From positions 91,333 through 155,332 of the forward strand of contig NZ_NTUP01000008.1 in assembly GCF_002561455.1 (NCBI RefSeq): a stretch of DNA of 64,000 nucleotides. The letters are read 5' to 3'. A program made the translations under genes and the position numbers. The notes beneath the pieces were generated by a model. The model was given only the letters and a program-made list of their open reading frames with translations. It had not been told where the DNA came from and ran no database searches. Position 1 is the first letter of the stretch, and every line of letters starts with the position of its first letter. Source of the stretch: Bacillus sp. AFS015802. Its GTDB lineage: Bacteria > Bacillota > Bacilli > Bacillales > Bacillaceae_B. Shown in pieces: positions 26,983-38,218 of this stretch.

Positions 26983-27498
26983 ATGCCTTTAACGCCATTA
27001 GACATACATAATAAAGAATTTAGTCGTGGCTTTCGTGGTTATGATGAGGATGAGGTTAATGAATTTTTAGATCAGATTATTAAAGATTACGAAATTCTGA
27101 TCCGTGAGAAGAAAGAAACGGAAGAACGTTTAAACTCCTTGAATGAACGTTTGGGTCATTTTACAAACATTGAGGAAACGTTGAACAAATCAATCGTCAT
27201 TGCTCAAGAAGCAGGGGAAGAAGTCAAGAGAAATGCAATGAAAGAATCAAAGCTGATTATCAAAGAGGCTGAGAAGAATGCTGACCGCATCGTCAACGAA
27301 TCATTGTCAAAGGCTCGTAAAATTGCCATCGAAATTGAAGAGCTCAAGAAGCAATCAAAAGTGTTCAGGACCCGATTCAAAATGCTGATCGAAGCTCAGC
27401 TTGATTTACTCGACACAAATGACTGGGATCAGTTAATGGAATTCGATCTGGATGCAACGGACCTAAAAACTTTAAAAGAAGAAGAGACATTGTCTTGA
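26983..27498 (+). CDS. divIVA: Cell-pole and septum organiser DivIVA
   Basis: A 171-residue coiled-coil protein that marks curved membranes at poles and septa and positions MinCD. The lipid-binding N-domain MPLTPLDIHNKEFSRGFRGY is intact, with the membrane-inserting F in NKEFSRGF. A first coiled coil (about 30-60) and a longer one (about 70-140) follow, and an acidic tail ends the protein. The ATG at 26983 follows TGGAGGTGG; an in-frame GTG at 26974 lies within this site. The stop codon overlaps the ileS leader promoter. Confidence 0.97.
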   Translation: MPLTPLDIHNKEFSRGFRGYDEDEVNEFLDQIIKDYEILIREKKETEERLNSLNERLGHFTNIEETLNKSIVIAQEAGEEVKRNAMKESKLIIKEAEKNADRIVNESLSKARKIAIEIEELKKQSKVFRTRFKMLIEAQLDLLDTNDWDQLMEFDLDATDLKTLKEEETLS

Positions 27499-27524
27499 CG
27501 AAAAGCGCATTCCTTTCATATAAT
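27495..27524 (+). promoter_or_regulatory. Sigma-A promoter of the ileS T-box transcript
   Basis: TTGACG (27495-27500), an 18-bp spacer and TATAAT (27519-27524). The TGA inside the -35 is the divIVA stop codon. Confidence 0.8.
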
Positions 27525-27544
27525 TGAAAAACAATCTACATTGC

Positions 27545-27812
27545 CATAAAGAAGGCTAAGACAGGGACAGTACGTTTCTTGTGATAATTCCTTTCTAGCG
27601 AGTCGGGGCAGGTGTAAGCCCGATAAGGAACAAAGGTACGGAAGATCACCCTCGAGCCCTATCCATGAAATTCACTTTGAATAGTAATGGATAGCGTCTT
27701 GTTCACGTTACGAATCAAATCGAGTGAAGATCGGTTTCGGTCTTTATGAGGGTGGTACCGCGGGAAAAGCTTTCTCGTCCCTTTTACAGGGATGAGGAAG
27801 CTTTTTTTCTGT
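27545..27812 (+). ncRNA. T-box leader (isoleucine) controlling ileS
   Basis: The T-box core AGGGTGGTACCGCG is at 27749-27762. Upstream, the stem I element AGCGAGTCGGGG (27598-27609) and a specifier-loop-like GAAGATCACC (27641-27650) with ATC at 27645-27647, an isoleucine codon, are present. Downstream, the terminator stem (about 27766-27802) ends in a T run near 27801-27808. Uncharged tRNA-Ile would bind specifier and T-box, form the antiterminator and allow ileS expression. The assignment is strong because motif, specifier and gene agree. Confidence 0.93.
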
Positions 27813-27892
27813 TTCCATCAGGATCCCCTGATTAAGAATTGCGGGATTTAGAAAAGATGGCAATGAAGAGAAACGTTTAGGAGGAAGATTTC

Positions 27893-30664
27893 ATGGAGTA
27901 TAAAGATACATTATTAATGCCAAAAACAGAATTTCCGATGAGAGGGAATTTACCGAAGCGCGAACCGGATACACAGAAAAAATGGGAAGAAATGAACATT
28001 TATCAAAAGGTGCAGGAAAGAACAAGTGATCGTCCTTTATTTGTTCTTCATGATGGACCTCCATATGCTAACGGGAACATCCATATGGGTCACGCACTGA
28101 ATAAAATACTTAAAGATTTTATCGTCCGCTACAAATCCATGAGCGGTTTTCATGCACCTTATGTTCCTGGTTGGGACACTCATGGTTTACCGATCGAGCA
28201 GGCATTGACGAACAAAGGCGTGAAGCGTAAAGAAATGACGATCGCGGAGTTCCGTAAATTATGCGAGGAGTACGCATATGAGCAAGTTGACAACCAGCGT
28301 ACTCAGTTTAAGCAATTAGGGGTGCGTGGCGATTGGGAAAACCCGTATATCACGTTAAAGCCTGAATATGAAGCACAGCAAATCAAAGTATTCGGCGATA
28401 TGGCGAACAAGGGATATATCTATAAAGGGAAGAAGCCGGTTTATTGGTCTCCATCAAGTGAATCCGCCCTTGCGGAAGCTGAGATCGAATATCAGGATAA
28501 GCGCTCTCCTTCCATCTATGTTGGTTTTGCCGTTACAGATGGGAAGGGTGTCCTTGAAGAAGGCACTCAATTAGTCATCTGGACGACGACACCATGGACG
28601 ATTCCTGCCAATCTTGGAATTGCCGTACACGCAGATTTGAGCTATGTCGTTGTAAACGTGAAGGAAAACAGCTATGTGGTAGCAGAAGATTTACTGGAAG
28701 ATGTAGCGGAGAATCTTGAGTGGGAAGACTATTCTGTATCCAACAAGGTGAAAGGTGCGGAGCTTGAGCGTATCGTTGCTAAACATCCACTGTACGATCG
28801 TGACTCACTTGTTGTCCTTGGGGAGCATGTTACGACTGATTCAGGTACCGGGTGTGTCCATACTGCACCAGGGCACGGTGAGGATGACTTCCTGGTTGGA
28901 AAGAAATATGGTTTGGATGTTTTATGTCCCGTCGACGACAAAGGGGTCATGACATCAGAGGCTCCCGGATTTGAAGGTTTATTCTACGATAAGGCCAATA
29001 AACCGATTACGGAGAAACTTCAGGAAGCAGGAGCACTACTGAAATTAAACTTTATCACTCACTCCTATCCACATGATTGGCGTACGAAGAAACCGGTCAT
29101 TTTCAGGGCGACGGCTCAGTGGTTCGCTTCCATTGATAAATTCCGTGAAGAATTACTTCAAGCAGTAAAGGATACAAAATGGATTCCTGCTTGGGGAGAA
29201 ACCCGTCTTTACAATATGGTCAGAGACCGCGGGGATTGGTGTATTTCCCGTCAGCGCGCATGGGGAGTGCCGATTCCGGTATTTTATGCTGAAAATGGTC
29301 AGGAAATCATCACAGATGAAACGATTGAGCATGTATCCAAGCTCTTCCGTGAACACGGATCGAATATCTGGTTCGAAAAAGAAGCCAAGGAACTGCTGCC
29401 TGAAGGATTCACTCATGAAGGAAGTCCAAATGGGAAATTCACGAAAGAACAGGATATCATGGATGTCTGGTTCGATTCAGGGTCTTCCCATCAGGCAGTA
29501 CTTGAAGAGAGAGATGACCTTAAGCGTCAGGCAGATCTATATTTAGAGGGATCTGACCAATATCGCGGCTGGTTCAACTCCTCATTGACGACAGGTGTGG
29601 CCGTAACGGGGAAAGCTCCATACAAAGGGGTATTAAGTCATGGATTCGCCCTTGACGGTGACGGAAGAAAAATGAGTAAATCATTAGGGAATGTCGTTGT
29701 TCCTGAAAAAGTAATGAAGCAGCTTGGGGCAGACATCCTGCGCCTTTGGGTAGCGTCAGTCGATTATCAGTCAGACGTTCGTGTCTCAGATCCGATCTTG
29801 AAGCAGGTAGCAGAAGTGTACCGCAAAATCCGTAACACGTACCGCTTCTTATTAGGGAATCTGTCTGACTTTGATCCCAAAACCAATAGTGTATCTTTCG
29901 ACGAATTAAGAGAAGTGGATCAATTTATGCTTGTGAAGCTGAATGACCTTGTGAAAAATGTGAAAAATTCATACGATAAGTATGAATTTGCAAGCATTTA
30001 TCATGCAGTCAACAACTTCTGTACACTGGATTTAAGTTCATTCTACCTGGATTTTGCGAAGGATGTTCTATATATCGAGTCAGAAGATCATGCTGAGCGA
30101 CGCGCGATTCAGACTGTATTATACGAGTGCCTGGTGGCCCTGACGAAACTGATGTCGCCGATCCTTTCTCATACAGCCGATGAGGTTTGGGCATATATTC
30201 CGGGTGCAGAGGGAGAAAGTGTTCAACTGACCGATATGCCTGAAGTACAACAACTTGCAAACGCAGATGAGTTAAAGAAGAAATGGAACACATTCTTAGA
30301 ATTAAGAGATGATGTATTAAAGGCTCTTGAGGAAGCGCGTAACCAGAAGGTGATCGGTAAATCATTGACGGCCAAAGTGACCCTTTACGTGAATGATGAA
30401 ACGAAGGCGTTGCTCGATTCCATCAAAGAAGACTTGAAACAGTTGTTCATCGTGTCTGCTTTTGAAGTCGGTGGAGCGGTAAACGAGGCACCTGAGCATG
30501 CGTTAAGCCTGGGTGAAAACAACATCGTCGTTGAAAAAGCCGAGGGTGAAACATGTGACCGCTGTTGGGTCGTCACGACAACCGTAGGTGAGGATAAGGA
30601 TCATCCAACCCTTTGCACACGTTGTGCAACAGTCGTGAAGGAAAGTTATTCTCACTTGGCATAA
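27893..30664 (+). CDS. ileS: Isoleucyl-tRNA synthetase
   Basis: A 923-residue class I synthetase. The HIGH-type motif appears as NIHMGHAL near residue 65 and KMSKS near residue 595. An editing (CP1) domain lies between. The C-terminal zinc site has paired cysteines (CDRCW and CTRCA near residue 890 onward), typical of the bacterial type that is sensitive to mupirocin. The ATG follows TTTAGGAGGAAG. It is expressed from its own promoter through a T-box leader and followed by a hairpin. Confidence 0.98.
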   Translation: MEYKDTLLMPKTEFPMRGNLPKREPDTQKKWEEMNIYQKVQERTSDRPLFVLHDGPPYANGNIHMGHALNKILKDFIVRYKSMSGFHAPYVPGWDTHGLPIEQALTNKGVKRKEMTIAEFRKLCEEYAYEQVDNQRTQFKQLGVRGDWENPYITLKPEYEAQQIKVFGDMANKGYIYKGKKPVYWSPSSESALAEAEIEYQDKRSPSIYVGFAVTDGKGVLEEGTQLVIWTTTPWTIPANLGIAVHADLSYVVVNVKENSYVVAEDLLEDVAENLEWEDYSVSNKVKGAELERIVAKHPLYDRDSLVVLGEHVTTDSGTGCVHTAPGHGEDDFLVGKKYGLDVLCPVDDKGVMTSEAPGFEGLFYDKANKPITEKLQEAGALLKLNFITHSYPHDWRTKKPVIFRATAQWFASIDKFREELLQAVKDTKWIPAWGETRLYNMVRDRGDWCISRQRAWGVPIPVFYAENGQEIITDETIEHVSKLFREHGSNIWFEKEAKELLPEGFTHEGSPNGKFTKEQDIMDVWFDSGSSHQAVLEERDDLKRQADLYLEGSDQYRGWFNSSLTTGVAVTGKAPYKGVLSHGFALDGDGRKMSKSLGNVVVPEKVMKQLGADILRLWVASVDYQSDVRVSDPILKQVAEVYRKIRNTYRFLLGNLSDFDPKTNSVSFDELREVDQFMLVKLNDLVKNVKNSYDKYEFASIYHAVNNFCTLDLSSFYLDFAKDVLYIESEDHAERRAIQTVLYECLVALTKLMSPILSHTADEVWAYIPGAEGESVQLTDMPEVQQLANADELKKKWNTFLELRDDVLKALEEARNQKVIGKSLTAKVTLYVNDETKALLDSIKEDLKQLFIVSAFEVGGAVNEAPEHALSLGENNIVVEKAEGETCDRCWVVTTTVGEDKDHPTLCTRCATVVKESYSHLA

Positions 30665-30667
30665 AAT

Positions 30668-30710
30668 GAATGAAATAAGGGTGACCCAAAACTGGTCACC
30701 CTCATTTCAT
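30668..30710 (+). terminator. Hairpin after ileS
   Basis: ATGAAATAAGGGTGACC pairs with GGTCACCCTCATTTCAT around CAAAACT. The stem is long, but no T run follows, so it may protect the 3' end as much as terminate. Confidence 0.65.
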
Positions 30711-30781
30711 GTCTTCTGCACCCCTAATTCTAATTCCATAATTGCTATATCTTGCAACACAATATTCGAGGTCATTTCCCC

Positions 30782-30788
30782 CATACTA
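30782..30788 (+). promoter_or_regulatory. Candidate sigma-G -10 for the ylyA-like gene
   Basis: CATACTA equals the sigma-G -10 consensus, with ACAATA (30759-30764, consensus TGAATA) 17 bp upstream. The expected transcript start would fall very close to the ribosome site at 30794, which weakens the case. Confidence 0.35.
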
Positions 30789-30805
30789 TAAATGGAGGGA
30801 TCAAG

Positions 30806-31087
30806 ATGATATATGACCGATACACATCCATTGTAGAAGAGCTGATGACGTCATTGGAGGAGCTTGAAGCAAGTCAATCTCAACATCCTATCATTCAGCA
30901 GTATATAGACGAAGAAATTACCGAGGTGAAACAGGCACTCGGCCGTGTGCGTGATAATCAATACGGGTTTTGTGAACGGAGCGGCGAAGAAATTCCTTTT
31001 GATTATATGCTGATGAATCCAACCTGTACCACGATCGAAGATGCTTTGGAATGGAGAAGATTTGGGAAAATCTCTTCTTACTCCTAG
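30806..31087 (+). CDS. ylyA: DksA/TraR-like RNA polymerase-binding protein, YlyA type
   Basis: A 93-residue protein with an N-terminal coiled coil (about 1-50) and a short C-terminal region YGFCERSGEEIPFDYMLMNP resembling the DksA/TraR zinc finger. The finger is degenerate: the first ligand pair is C-x2-S instead of C-x2-C, and only one further cysteine (NPTCTT) is present, so zinc binding is doubtful. In B. subtilis YlyA, encoded at this place, binds RNA polymerase and tunes sigma-G genes in spores. This protein is shorter than the roughly 120-residue B. subtilis one. The ATG at 30806 follows TGGAGGG. Confidence 0.75.
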   Translation: MIYDRYTSIVEELMTSLEELEASQSQHPIIQQYIDEEITEVKQALGRVRDNQYGFCERSGEEIPFDYMLMNPTCTTIEDALEWRRFGKISSYS

Positions 31088-31145
31088 ATTTCTTTGGTGT
31101 TTCCGTCGTTCTTCCCCAGTTTAAGTGTCTTTATTTTCCCTTTTA

Positions 31146-31154
31146 TGCTAAAAT
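31146..31154 (+). promoter_or_regulatory. Extended -10 promoter candidate for lspA
   Basis: TGCTAAAAT is an extended -10 (TGn plus TAAAAT) 40 bases before the lspA start. The -35 is poor, as is common for this class. Confidence 0.45.
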
Positions 31155-31193
31155 GCAAAGGTAATCAATTAACGATGTTCGGAGGTTGCCTTT

Positions 31194-31688
31194 GTGTATT
31201 ATTATTTAGTGGCTTTGGTTGTGATTGGACTGGATCAATTAACAAAATGGCTGGTTGTGAGAAAAATGACCGAGGGAGAAAGTATATCGATCATTGATTC
31301 TGTCTTTTATCTTACTTCCCATCGGAATCAAGGTGCAGCATGGGGAATACTCCAAGGACAAATGTGGTTTTTTTACATTATTACATTAGTAGTGATTGTA
31401 GGTATCGTGTATTATATGCAAGTCCATGCTAAAGGGCATTCATTGTTCAGTTTGAGTCTGGCTTTCATGCTGGGTGGCGCAATTGGAAACTTCATTGACC
31501 GTGTCTTCAGAAAAGAAGTGGTCGATTTCTTAAATACATACATCTTTTCCTATGATTTCCCGATTTTTAATATTGCTGATGCAGCATTAACCATTGGAGT
31601 GGTACTGCTACTGATTTATATGTATTTAGACGAACGAAAAGCAAAGAAGGAGAACAAAAATGGAAGTAATTCAGCACAACATACTTGA
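31194..31688 (+). CDS. lspA: Lipoprotein signal peptidase (signal peptidase II)
   Basis: A 164-residue membrane protease with four membrane helices that removes signal peptides from diacylated prolipoproteins. The catalytic aspartates lie in GNFIDRV near residue 103 and FNIADAAL near 129, and NQGAAWGI near 46 is conserved. The start is GTG after CGGAGG. The last 29 bases overlap the following pseudouridine synthase gene. Confidence 0.97.
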   Translation: MYYYLVALVVIGLDQLTKWLVVRKMTEGESISIIDSVFYLTSHRNQGAAWGILQGQMWFFYIITLVVIVGIVYYMQVHAKGHSLFSLSLAFMLGGAIGNFIDRVFRKEVVDFLNTYIFSYDFPIFNIADAALTIGVVLLLIYMYLDERKAKKENKNGSNSAQHT

Positions 31689-32571
31689 GGAAGACCAGGG
31701 AGAACGAATTGATAAGGTCGTAAGTCAATTGAATAAGGAATGGTCCCGTTCCCAAGTTCAACAATGGATTAAAGATGGTCATATCAAAGTAAACGAGGAA
31801 GCGGTCAAACCCAACTTCAAATGTCCCCTGAATGCAGTCATCACTGTATCCATCCCGGAACCGGAAGAATTGGATGTGGAGCCGGAAGATCTTAATCTTG
31901 AGATCGCTTATGAGGACGGGGATGTCATCGTTGTGAATAAGCCGAAAGGGATGGTCGTCCACCCTGCACCTGGACATTATTCAGGTACGATGGTGAATGG
32001 CTTGATGCATCATTGTAAGGATCTATCAGGCATTAATGGTGTCCTGAGACCGGGGATCGTCCACCGTATAGATAAGGACACTTCCGGCTTACTGATGGTG
32101 GCCAAAAATGACATGGCTCACGAACATCTTGTGAATCAGCTGGTGGAGAAGTCTGTAACAAGAAAATATACAGCCATCGTACATGGCCATATTCCCCACG
32201 AATACGGTACGATCGATGCACCTATAGGGCGGGATCCTAAAGACCGCCAAAGTATGGCTGTCGTGGATAATGGCAAACAAGCGGTCACCCATTTCAGAGT
32301 GTTGGACCGATATAAAGATTTCACTTTGGTTGAATGTGAATTAGAGACAGGCAGAACGCATCAAATCCGCGTGCATATGAAATACATCGGCTTCCCGCTT
32401 GCGGGAGATCCGAAATATGGCCCCCGTAAGACGTTGAGCATTGAAGGACAGGCACTTCACGCTGGAGTACTGGGATTCGTCCATCCAAGGACGGAAGAAT
32501 ACATGGAGTTCCATGCGGATTTACCTGAGGAATTCACGAAACTGATCAAGTATCTTGAAAATAACCGTTGA
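31660..32571 (+). CDS. ylyB: RluD-family 23S rRNA pseudouridine synthase
   Basis: A 303-residue protein with an N-terminal S4 domain (about 13-75: [20 protein letters not shown]) and the RluA/RluD catalytic domain with the aspartate in [15 protein letters not shown] near residue 138. [20 protein letters not shown] is the substrate-binding loop. It probably modifies the helix 69 region of 23S rRNA, but the exact target cannot be read from the sequence. It is translated from within the end of lspA. Its stop codon forms part of the pyr promoter. Confidence 0.94.
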   Translation: MEVIQHNILEEDQGERIDKVVSQLNKEWSRSQVQQWIKDGHIKVNEEAVKPNFKCPLNAVITVSIPEPEELDVEPEDLNLEIAYEDGDVIVVNKPKGMVVHPAPGHYSGTMVNGLMHHCKDLSGINGVLRPGIVHRIDKDTSGLLMVAKNDMAHEHLVNQLVEKSVTRKYTAIVHGHIPHEYGTIDAPIGRDPKDRQSMAVVDNGKQAVTHFRVLDRYKDFTLVECELETGRTHQIRVHMKYIGFPLAGDPKYGPRKTLSIEGQALHAGVLGFVHPRTEEYMEFHADLPEEFTKLIKYLENNR

Positions 32572-32596
32572 CAAATTTCGAGCTGACCTTTATAGT
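32568..32596 (+). promoter_or_regulatory. Sigma-A promoter of the pyr operon
   Basis: TTGACA (32568-32573), 17 bp, TATAGT (32591-32596). It overlaps the ylyB stop codon (TGA 32569-32571). Confidence 0.88.
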
Positions 32597-32626
32597 TTAG
32601 TTAATCGAATAAGTAACCTTTAATAC

Positions 32627-33311
<685 letters not shown>

Positions 33312-33330
33312 CGGAAGTCCTTTTAAGAGC

Positions 33331-33424
33331 GGTCCAGTGAGGCTGACAAAGGATGGGAATGAAGGCAGCAGCAGGCCTTCTTGTACCCTCTTTGTGCCCT
33401 CTTTCAGGACAAAGAGGGTTTTTT
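33331..33424 (+). promoter_or_regulatory. PyrR-dependent attenuator 2, between pyrR and pyrP
   Basis: The PyrR loop GGTCCAGTGAGGCT is at 33331-33344. The terminator ACCCTCTTTGT (33385-33395) pairs perfectly with ACAAAGAGGGT (33409-33419), followed by T. Confidence 0.9.
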
Positions 33425-33460
33425 AATGGGTAAATTTGGGTATTAGAGGAGGAAACATAC

Positions 33461-34789
33461 ATGAATCAAAATCAACAAGTCGTATTAGACGTAGAAGAGG
33501 TACCTAATATAGGAAAATGGATCACGCTGAGCATACAACATCTATTCGCCATGTTCGGGGCAACGGTACTGGTTCCATTCCTGGTCGGTTTGAGCCCGGG
33601 GGTTGCCTTGATCTCGAGCGGACTCGGAACACTTGCCTATCTCCTGATTACAAAGGGAAGGATACCGGCTTACCTGGGATCGTCATTCGCATTCATCGCT
33701 CCCATCTTAGCTGCCAAAAGTTTTGGTGGCCCGGAAGCCGCCATGATGGGAAGCTTCCTCGCAGGGGTCGTATATGGAATCGTTGCCCTGCTCATCTCAA
33801 AGCTTGGATTAAAATGGCTTATACGGATCCTGCCTCCGGTTGTGGTCGGTCCAGTGATCATGGTAATCGGACTTGGCCTCGCGGGAACGGCCGTAAATAT
33901 GGCCATGTATGAAAATCCTGGAGCTGAACAACTGGTTTACAGTAACACACACTTCATGGTCGCCCTTGCCACATTGGCCATCACGGTCATCTGTTCGATT
34001 TACTTCAAGGGATTTCTCGGGATGGTTCCGATCCTTGCCGGAATCATCGGCGGATATGTCATTGCGGTGTTTGCAGGGCTGGTGGATTTTCAACAGGTAA
34101 TCGATGCACCGCTCTTCCAAATGCCGGACTTCTTTGTCCCCTTTGTAGACTACACGCCGAGCTTCTCTTGGGAAATCGTCTCCATCATGGTCCCGGTTGC
34201 CCTTGTGACCTTGGCCGAGCATACGGGGGATCAGATGGTGTTAAGTAAAGTGGTTGGACGGAATTTCATTGAGAAGCCGGGTCTTCACCGCTCCATCCTT
34301 GGGGACGGGGTAGCGACTGTGATCGCCTCCTTCCTTGGTGGGCCACCCAATACAACATATGGTGAAAATATCGGAGTACTGGCGATTACACGGGTCTTCA
34401 GCGTGTTCGTCATCGGCGGGGCAGCGGTCCTTGCCATCATGTTCGGATTTGTAGGCAAGATCACGGCCGTGATCGGATCGATTCCATCGGCGGTCATGGG
34501 GGGCGTATCCATCCTCCTGTTCGGGATCATCGCATCAAGCGGTCTCCGCATGCTGATTGATAATAAAGTAGACCTGGGCAACAAGCGAAACTTGGTCATC
34601 TCGAGTGTAATCCTCGTGATTGGAGTGGGAGGCGCCTTTGTAAAGGTCAACGAGCAGGTATCCTTATCCGGAATGGCTCTGGCAGCGATTGTCGGTGTGT
34701 TCCTGAACCTTGTCTTACCAGGCAGGGAAGAAAGTGAAGGAGAAAACAATTTATTCGAAGAAGAAAATGCTAAACATGATGTTGCATAG
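33461..34789 (+). CDS. pyrP: Uracil permease (NCS2 family)
   Basis: A 442-residue transporter with 12-14 membrane helices that imports uracil with protons. The NCS2 signature region is visible at AEHTGDQMVLSKVVGRN near residue 248 (glutamate of the substrate site) and GGPPNTTYGENIGVLAITRV near residue 292. The N-terminus is cytoplasmic and the C-terminus acidic. The ATG follows AGAGGAGGAAAC. It lies between attenuators 2 and 3, the usual second gene of the pyr operon. Confidence 0.96.
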   Translation: MNQNQQVVLDVEEVPNIGKWITLSIQHLFAMFGATVLVPFLVGLSPGVALISSGLGTLAYLLITKGRIPAYLGSSFAFIAPILAAKSFGGPEAAMMGSFLAGVVYGIVALLISKLGLKWLIRILPPVVVGPVIMVIGLGLAGTAVNMAMYENPGAEQLVYSNTHFMVALATLAITVICSIYFKGFLGMVPILAGIIGGYVIAVFAGLVDFQQVIDAPLFQMPDFFVPFVDYTPSFSWEIVSIMVPVALVTLAEHTGDQMVLSKVVGRNFIEKPGLHRSILGDGVATVIASFLGGPPNTTYGENIGVLAITRVFSVFVIGGAAVLAIMFGFVGKITAVIGSIPSAVMGGVSILLFGIIASSGLRMLIDNKVDLGNKRNLVISSVILVIGVGGAFVKVNEQVSLSGMALAAIVGVFLNLVLPGREESEGENNLFEEENAKHDVA

Positions 34790-34805
34790 ATCCACCTTTT
34801 AATAT

Positions 34806-34919
34806 GGTCCAGAGAGTCTAAGAAGGGTGCATTTGAACGAGACATGCGGGATTTACCGCATTGTCACTGTTGGTATGTTCAAAAACACCCTGTCAGGAGA
34901 ATGACAGGGTGTTTTTTTT
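34806..34919 (+). promoter_or_regulatory. PyrR-dependent attenuator 3, between pyrP and pyrB
   Basis: The PyrR loop reads GGTCCAGAGAGTCT (34806-34819), with T instead of G at the twelfth consensus position. The terminator ACACCCTGTCA (34885-34895) pairs with TGACAGGGTGT (34902-34912), followed by eight T. Confidence 0.88.
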
Positions 34920-34945
34920 GAAAGAAGAGTAGAAAGGGTTGTCTC

Positions 34946-35827
34946 ATGATGAAGAGCTTGTTGACAATGAATGACTTATCAAACGGGGACATCATTCAAA
35001 TACTGGATGAGGCGGAGCGTTTTAAAAAGGGGGAAGCCTGGTTGGATGGCTCCAATAAATATGTGGCCAATCTTTTCTTCGAGGCAAGTACCCGGACAAA
35101 ATGCAGCTTTGAAATGGCCGAAAGGAAGCTTGGACTTGAAGTCATTCCATTTGAAGCACAGACATCAAGCGTCCAAAAGGGGGAAACCCTGTATGATACG
35201 GTGAAAACGTTAGAAAGCATAGGGGTGGAAACGGTCGTCATCCGTCATTCCCTGGAGCGCTACTTTGAAGAATTGGCACCTCTCAACATTCGTGTGATAA
35301 ATGGAGGCGATGGATGTGGGAATCACCCTACCCAATGCCTTTTAGACCTGTTGACCATTCGGCAGGAGTTTGGCCGGTTTGAAGGACTAAGGGTATCGAT
35401 CATCGGAGATGTTGCCCATAGCCGGGTAGCGAGATCCAATGCGGAAGCCTTGACAAAACTCGGAGCAGAAGTCATCTTCTCGGGACCGAGAGAATGGTTC
35501 CCGTCTAGTGATCGGCATCAGTACAGGCCGATTGATGAATGTATGACCGATTCCGATGTGATCATGCTTCTTCGCATCCAGCATGAACGACATGAAAGTA
35601 CATCGAACATGACGAAAGAAGAATATCATGAACGTTTCGGGTTGACGGAGGAGAGGCGGGCAAGGATGAAACCATCGGGAATCATCCTTCATCCGGCACC
35701 TGTCAACCGAGGAGTTGAAATAGCAGATTCATTGGTGGAGTGTGAGCAATCAAGAATTTTCAAACAAATGGAAAATGGTGTATTCGTCAGAATGGCCGTT
35801 TTAAAAAGATCACTTGAAAGCAACTAA
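34946..35827 (+). CDS. pyrB: Aspartate carbamoyltransferase catalytic subunit
   Basis: A 293-residue enzyme that makes carbamoyl aspartate, the committed step of UMP synthesis. The carbamoyl-phosphate site [15 protein letters not shown] is near residue 48, [10 protein letters not shown] near 132 and [11 protein letters not shown] near 252. Position 5 after STRT is K rather than the frequent R (STRTR). Two adjacent ATGs (34946, 34949) are possible after AAAGGG. No pyrI is present, as in other Bacillus. Confidence 0.97.
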   Translation: MMKSLLTMNDLSNGDIIQILDEAERFKKGEAWLDGSNKYVANLFFEASTRTKCSFEMAERKLGLEVIPFEAQTSSVQKGETLYDTVKTLESIGVETVVIRHSLERYFEELAPLNIRVINGGDGCGNHPTQCLLDLLTIRQEFGRFEGLRVSIIGDVAHSRVARSNAEALTKLGAEVIFSGPREWFPSSDRHQYRPIDECMTDSDVIMLLRIQHERHESTSNMTKEEYHERFGLTEERRARMKPSGIILHPAPVNRGVEIADSLVECEQSRIFKQMENGVFVRMAVLKRSLESN

Positions 35828-35843
35828 TTAGGGGGAATTTGAA

Positions 35844-37130
35844 ATGAATTGGTTAATCCGAAATGCACGTATTTTAGCAAAGAATGGTGATCTTGAGATA
35901 GTGGATGTGAAGGTAGAGAATCAGAAAATCATCGAGATGGGAACAGACCTCAAGAGCACCGATCATCGTGAATATCAAGCAGATGGGTTATTGATTTCCC
36001 CAGGATTTGTTGATCTTCATGTCCATTTAAGGGAACCAGGGGGCGAACACAAAGAAACGATCGAAACGGGTACAAAAGCTGCTGCAAAAGGGGGATTCAC
36101 GACCATCGCTGCCATGCCCAATACACGACCCGTGCCCGACTCAGTAGAAAATCTGCAGTCCCTTAACCAAAAGATCTCCGAAACTGCCAGTGTCCGCGTA
36201 TTACCCTATGCTGCGATCACGGAGAGGCAAATTGGGAAGACGCTTAATGACTTGCCATCATTAAAAGAGAAAGGTGCATTTGCCTTCACGGATGATGGGG
36301 TAGGGGTACAATCGGCAGGCATGATGTTTGAAGCCATGAAGAAGGCAGCCGGCATCAATGCATCCATTGTGGCCCACTGTGAAGAGAATACGTTGATATA
36401 CGGAGGAGCGGTTCATGATGGGACATTCTCCAAAGAGCATAATCTGCCAGGCATCCCTTCCATCTGTGAAGCTGTACATATATCCAGGGACGTGCTGCTG
36501 GCTGAAGCAGCAGGAGTCCATTATCACGTCTGTCATATCTCGACGAAAGAATCTGTCAGGGTGGTCAGGGATGCGAAGAAAGCCGGAATCAACGTGACGG
36601 CTGAAGTAACACCTCATCATCTTCTGCTATCCGAAGACGATATCCCGGGGCTTGACCCCAACTTCAAAATGAATCCGCCTCTTAGGAGTAAGGAGGATCA
36701 ACAAGCTCTGATCGAGGGGCTGCTGGACGGAACGATCGATTTTATCGCCACCGACCACGCACCGCATACAGAAGCAGAAAAGTCAGAAGGGATGCAGCTC
36801 GCTCCTTTCGGGATCGTGGGACTTGAAACCGCCTTTCCGTTGCTTTACACACATTTTGTTGAAAAAGGAATCTTTACATTAAAGCAATTAATTGACTGGT
36901 TGACGATTAAACCGAGTTCAGCCTTTAATCTTCCGTTTGGACTACTTGAAGTAGGAGGAGAAGCAGATTTTACGCTCATCGATTTAAATGAGCAAAAGGT
37001 GATTGATCCGGATGAATTCTTATCAAAAGGAAAGAACACTCCATTTAAAGGGTGGGAGTGCAAAGGCTTTCCGAAAGCTACTTTTTATCAGGGATCTCTT
37101 GTATGGAATGAAGGAGGAAACGAACAATGA
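35844..37130 (+). CDS. pyrC: Dihydroorotase
   Basis: A 428-residue zinc amidohydrolase that cyclises carbamoyl aspartate. The metal-binding start of the barrel reads [20 protein letters not shown] near residue 55, the bridging and second-site histidines occur in VAHCEEN and CHISTKESV, and [10 protein letters not shown] near residue 300 holds the catalytic aspartate. It is of the class I bacterial type. The ATG follows AGGGGGAA and its end overlaps pyrAA by four bases (ATGA). Confidence 0.97.
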   Translation: MNWLIRNARILAKNGDLEIVDVKVENQKIIEMGTDLKSTDHREYQADGLLISPGFVDLHVHLREPGGEHKETIETGTKAAAKGGFTTIAAMPNTRPVPDSVENLQSLNQKISETASVRVLPYAAITERQIGKTLNDLPSLKEKGAFAFTDDGVGVQSAGMMFEAMKKAAGINASIVAHCEENTLIYGGAVHDGTFSKEHNLPGIPSICEAVHISRDVLLAEAAGVHYHVCHISTKESVRVVRDAKKAGINVTAEVTPHHLLLSEDDIPGLDPNFKMNPPLRSKEDQQALIEGLLDGTIDFIATDHAPHTEAEKSEGMQLAPFGIVGLETAFPLLYTHFVEKGIFTLKQLIDWLTIKPSSAFNLPFGLLEVGGEADFTLIDLNEQKVIDPDEFLSKGKNTPFKGWECKGFPKATFYQGSLVWNEGGNEQ

Positions 37131-38218
37131 AAAGACAACTCATTTTAGACGATGGAACAGTTTTCGTGGGAGAAGGATTCGGAGCGAATGAAGAAAGTAT
37201 TGGTGAAGTCGTATTCAATACGAGCATGACAGGCTACCAGGAAATCTTATCAGATCCATCATACTGCGGGCAGCTGGTCACCCTGACCTATCCACTTGTA
37301 GGGAATTATGGAATCAACCGGGACGATTTTGAGTCGATTACCCCGGCCATCAAAGCGTTCATTGTAAGAGAAGTGGCAAACTTTCCTTCTAACTGGAGGA
37401 ATGAATCAACATTAGATGAATTATTAAAAATAAAAGGAATTCCGGGAATTGCAGATATCGATACCAGAAAGTTAACAAGGATAATCAGGAAGCATGGCGC
37501 GATGAAAGGCATCATTTGCTCAGCGGAGCTGGATCCACAAGCAATGCTTGAGAAGCTGCATGATACAGATTTACGAACAGATCAAGTCATGCAGGTTTCC
37601 ACGAAAACAGCCTATGCAAGCCCGGGAAGAGGCTACCGTGTAGTGCTCATGGATTTTGGGATGAAACATGGGATACTTAGGGAACTGAACAAGCGTGATT
37701 GTGACGTGATCGTGGTTCCTTACGATACGACAGCTGAAGAGATTCGCCGATTACAGCCCGATGGCATCATGCTTTCGAATGGACCGGGGGATCCGAAAGA
37801 TGTACCTGAAGCGATCCGGACGATTAAGGAGCTCTTGGGTGAAATCCCACTCTTCGGCATCTGTTTAGGGCATCAATTATTTGCCCTTGCTTGTGGAGGG
37901 GATTCATTCAAAATGAAATTTGGTCATAGGGGAGGAAACCATCCTGTTAAGGATTTGAAAACGGGAAAAGTGGCACTTACCTCACAGAACCATGGCTATG
38001 CAGTCGATGAAAAGTCTTTGGCTGGATCAAGATTACAGGTGACCCATTTGGCAGTGAACGATGGAACAGTAGAAGGATTGAAGCATTTGGACTTCCCTGC
38101 CTTTACTGTACAATATCACCCCGAAGCGTCTCCGGGGCCGGAGGATTCAAACTACTTATTCGATGATTTCTTACAACTTATGAAAGAAGAGAAAAGAAAG
38201 GAGCTTCAACATGCCTAA
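37127..38218 (+). CDS. pyrAA: Carbamoyl-phosphate synthase small subunit (pyrimidine-specific)
   Basis: A 363-residue glutamine amidotransferase subunit that feeds ammonia to PyrAB. The nucleophile elbow [13 protein letters not shown] is near residue 242 and the catalytic H-x-E sits in [11 protein letters not shown] near residue 330. It overlaps pyrC by four bases and pyrAB by eight, so translation is coupled and the two subunits should be made in step. Confidence 0.97.
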   Translation: MKRQLILDDGTVFVGEGFGANEESIGEVVFNTSMTGYQEILSDPSYCGQLVTLTYPLVGNYGINRDDFESITPAIKAFIVREVANFPSNWRNESTLDELLKIKGIPGIADIDTRKLTRIIRKHGAMKGIICSAELDPQAMLEKLHDTDLRTDQVMQVSTKTAYASPGRGYRVVLMDFGMKHGILRELNKRDCDVIVVPYDTTAEEIRRLQPDGIMLSNGPGDPKDVPEAIRTIKELLGEIPLFGICLGHQLFALACGGDSFKMKFGHRGGNHPVKDLKTGKVALTSQNHGYAVDEKSLAGSRLQVTHLAVNDGTVEGLKHLDFPAFTVQYHPEASPGPEDSNYLFDDFLQLMKEEKRKELQHA

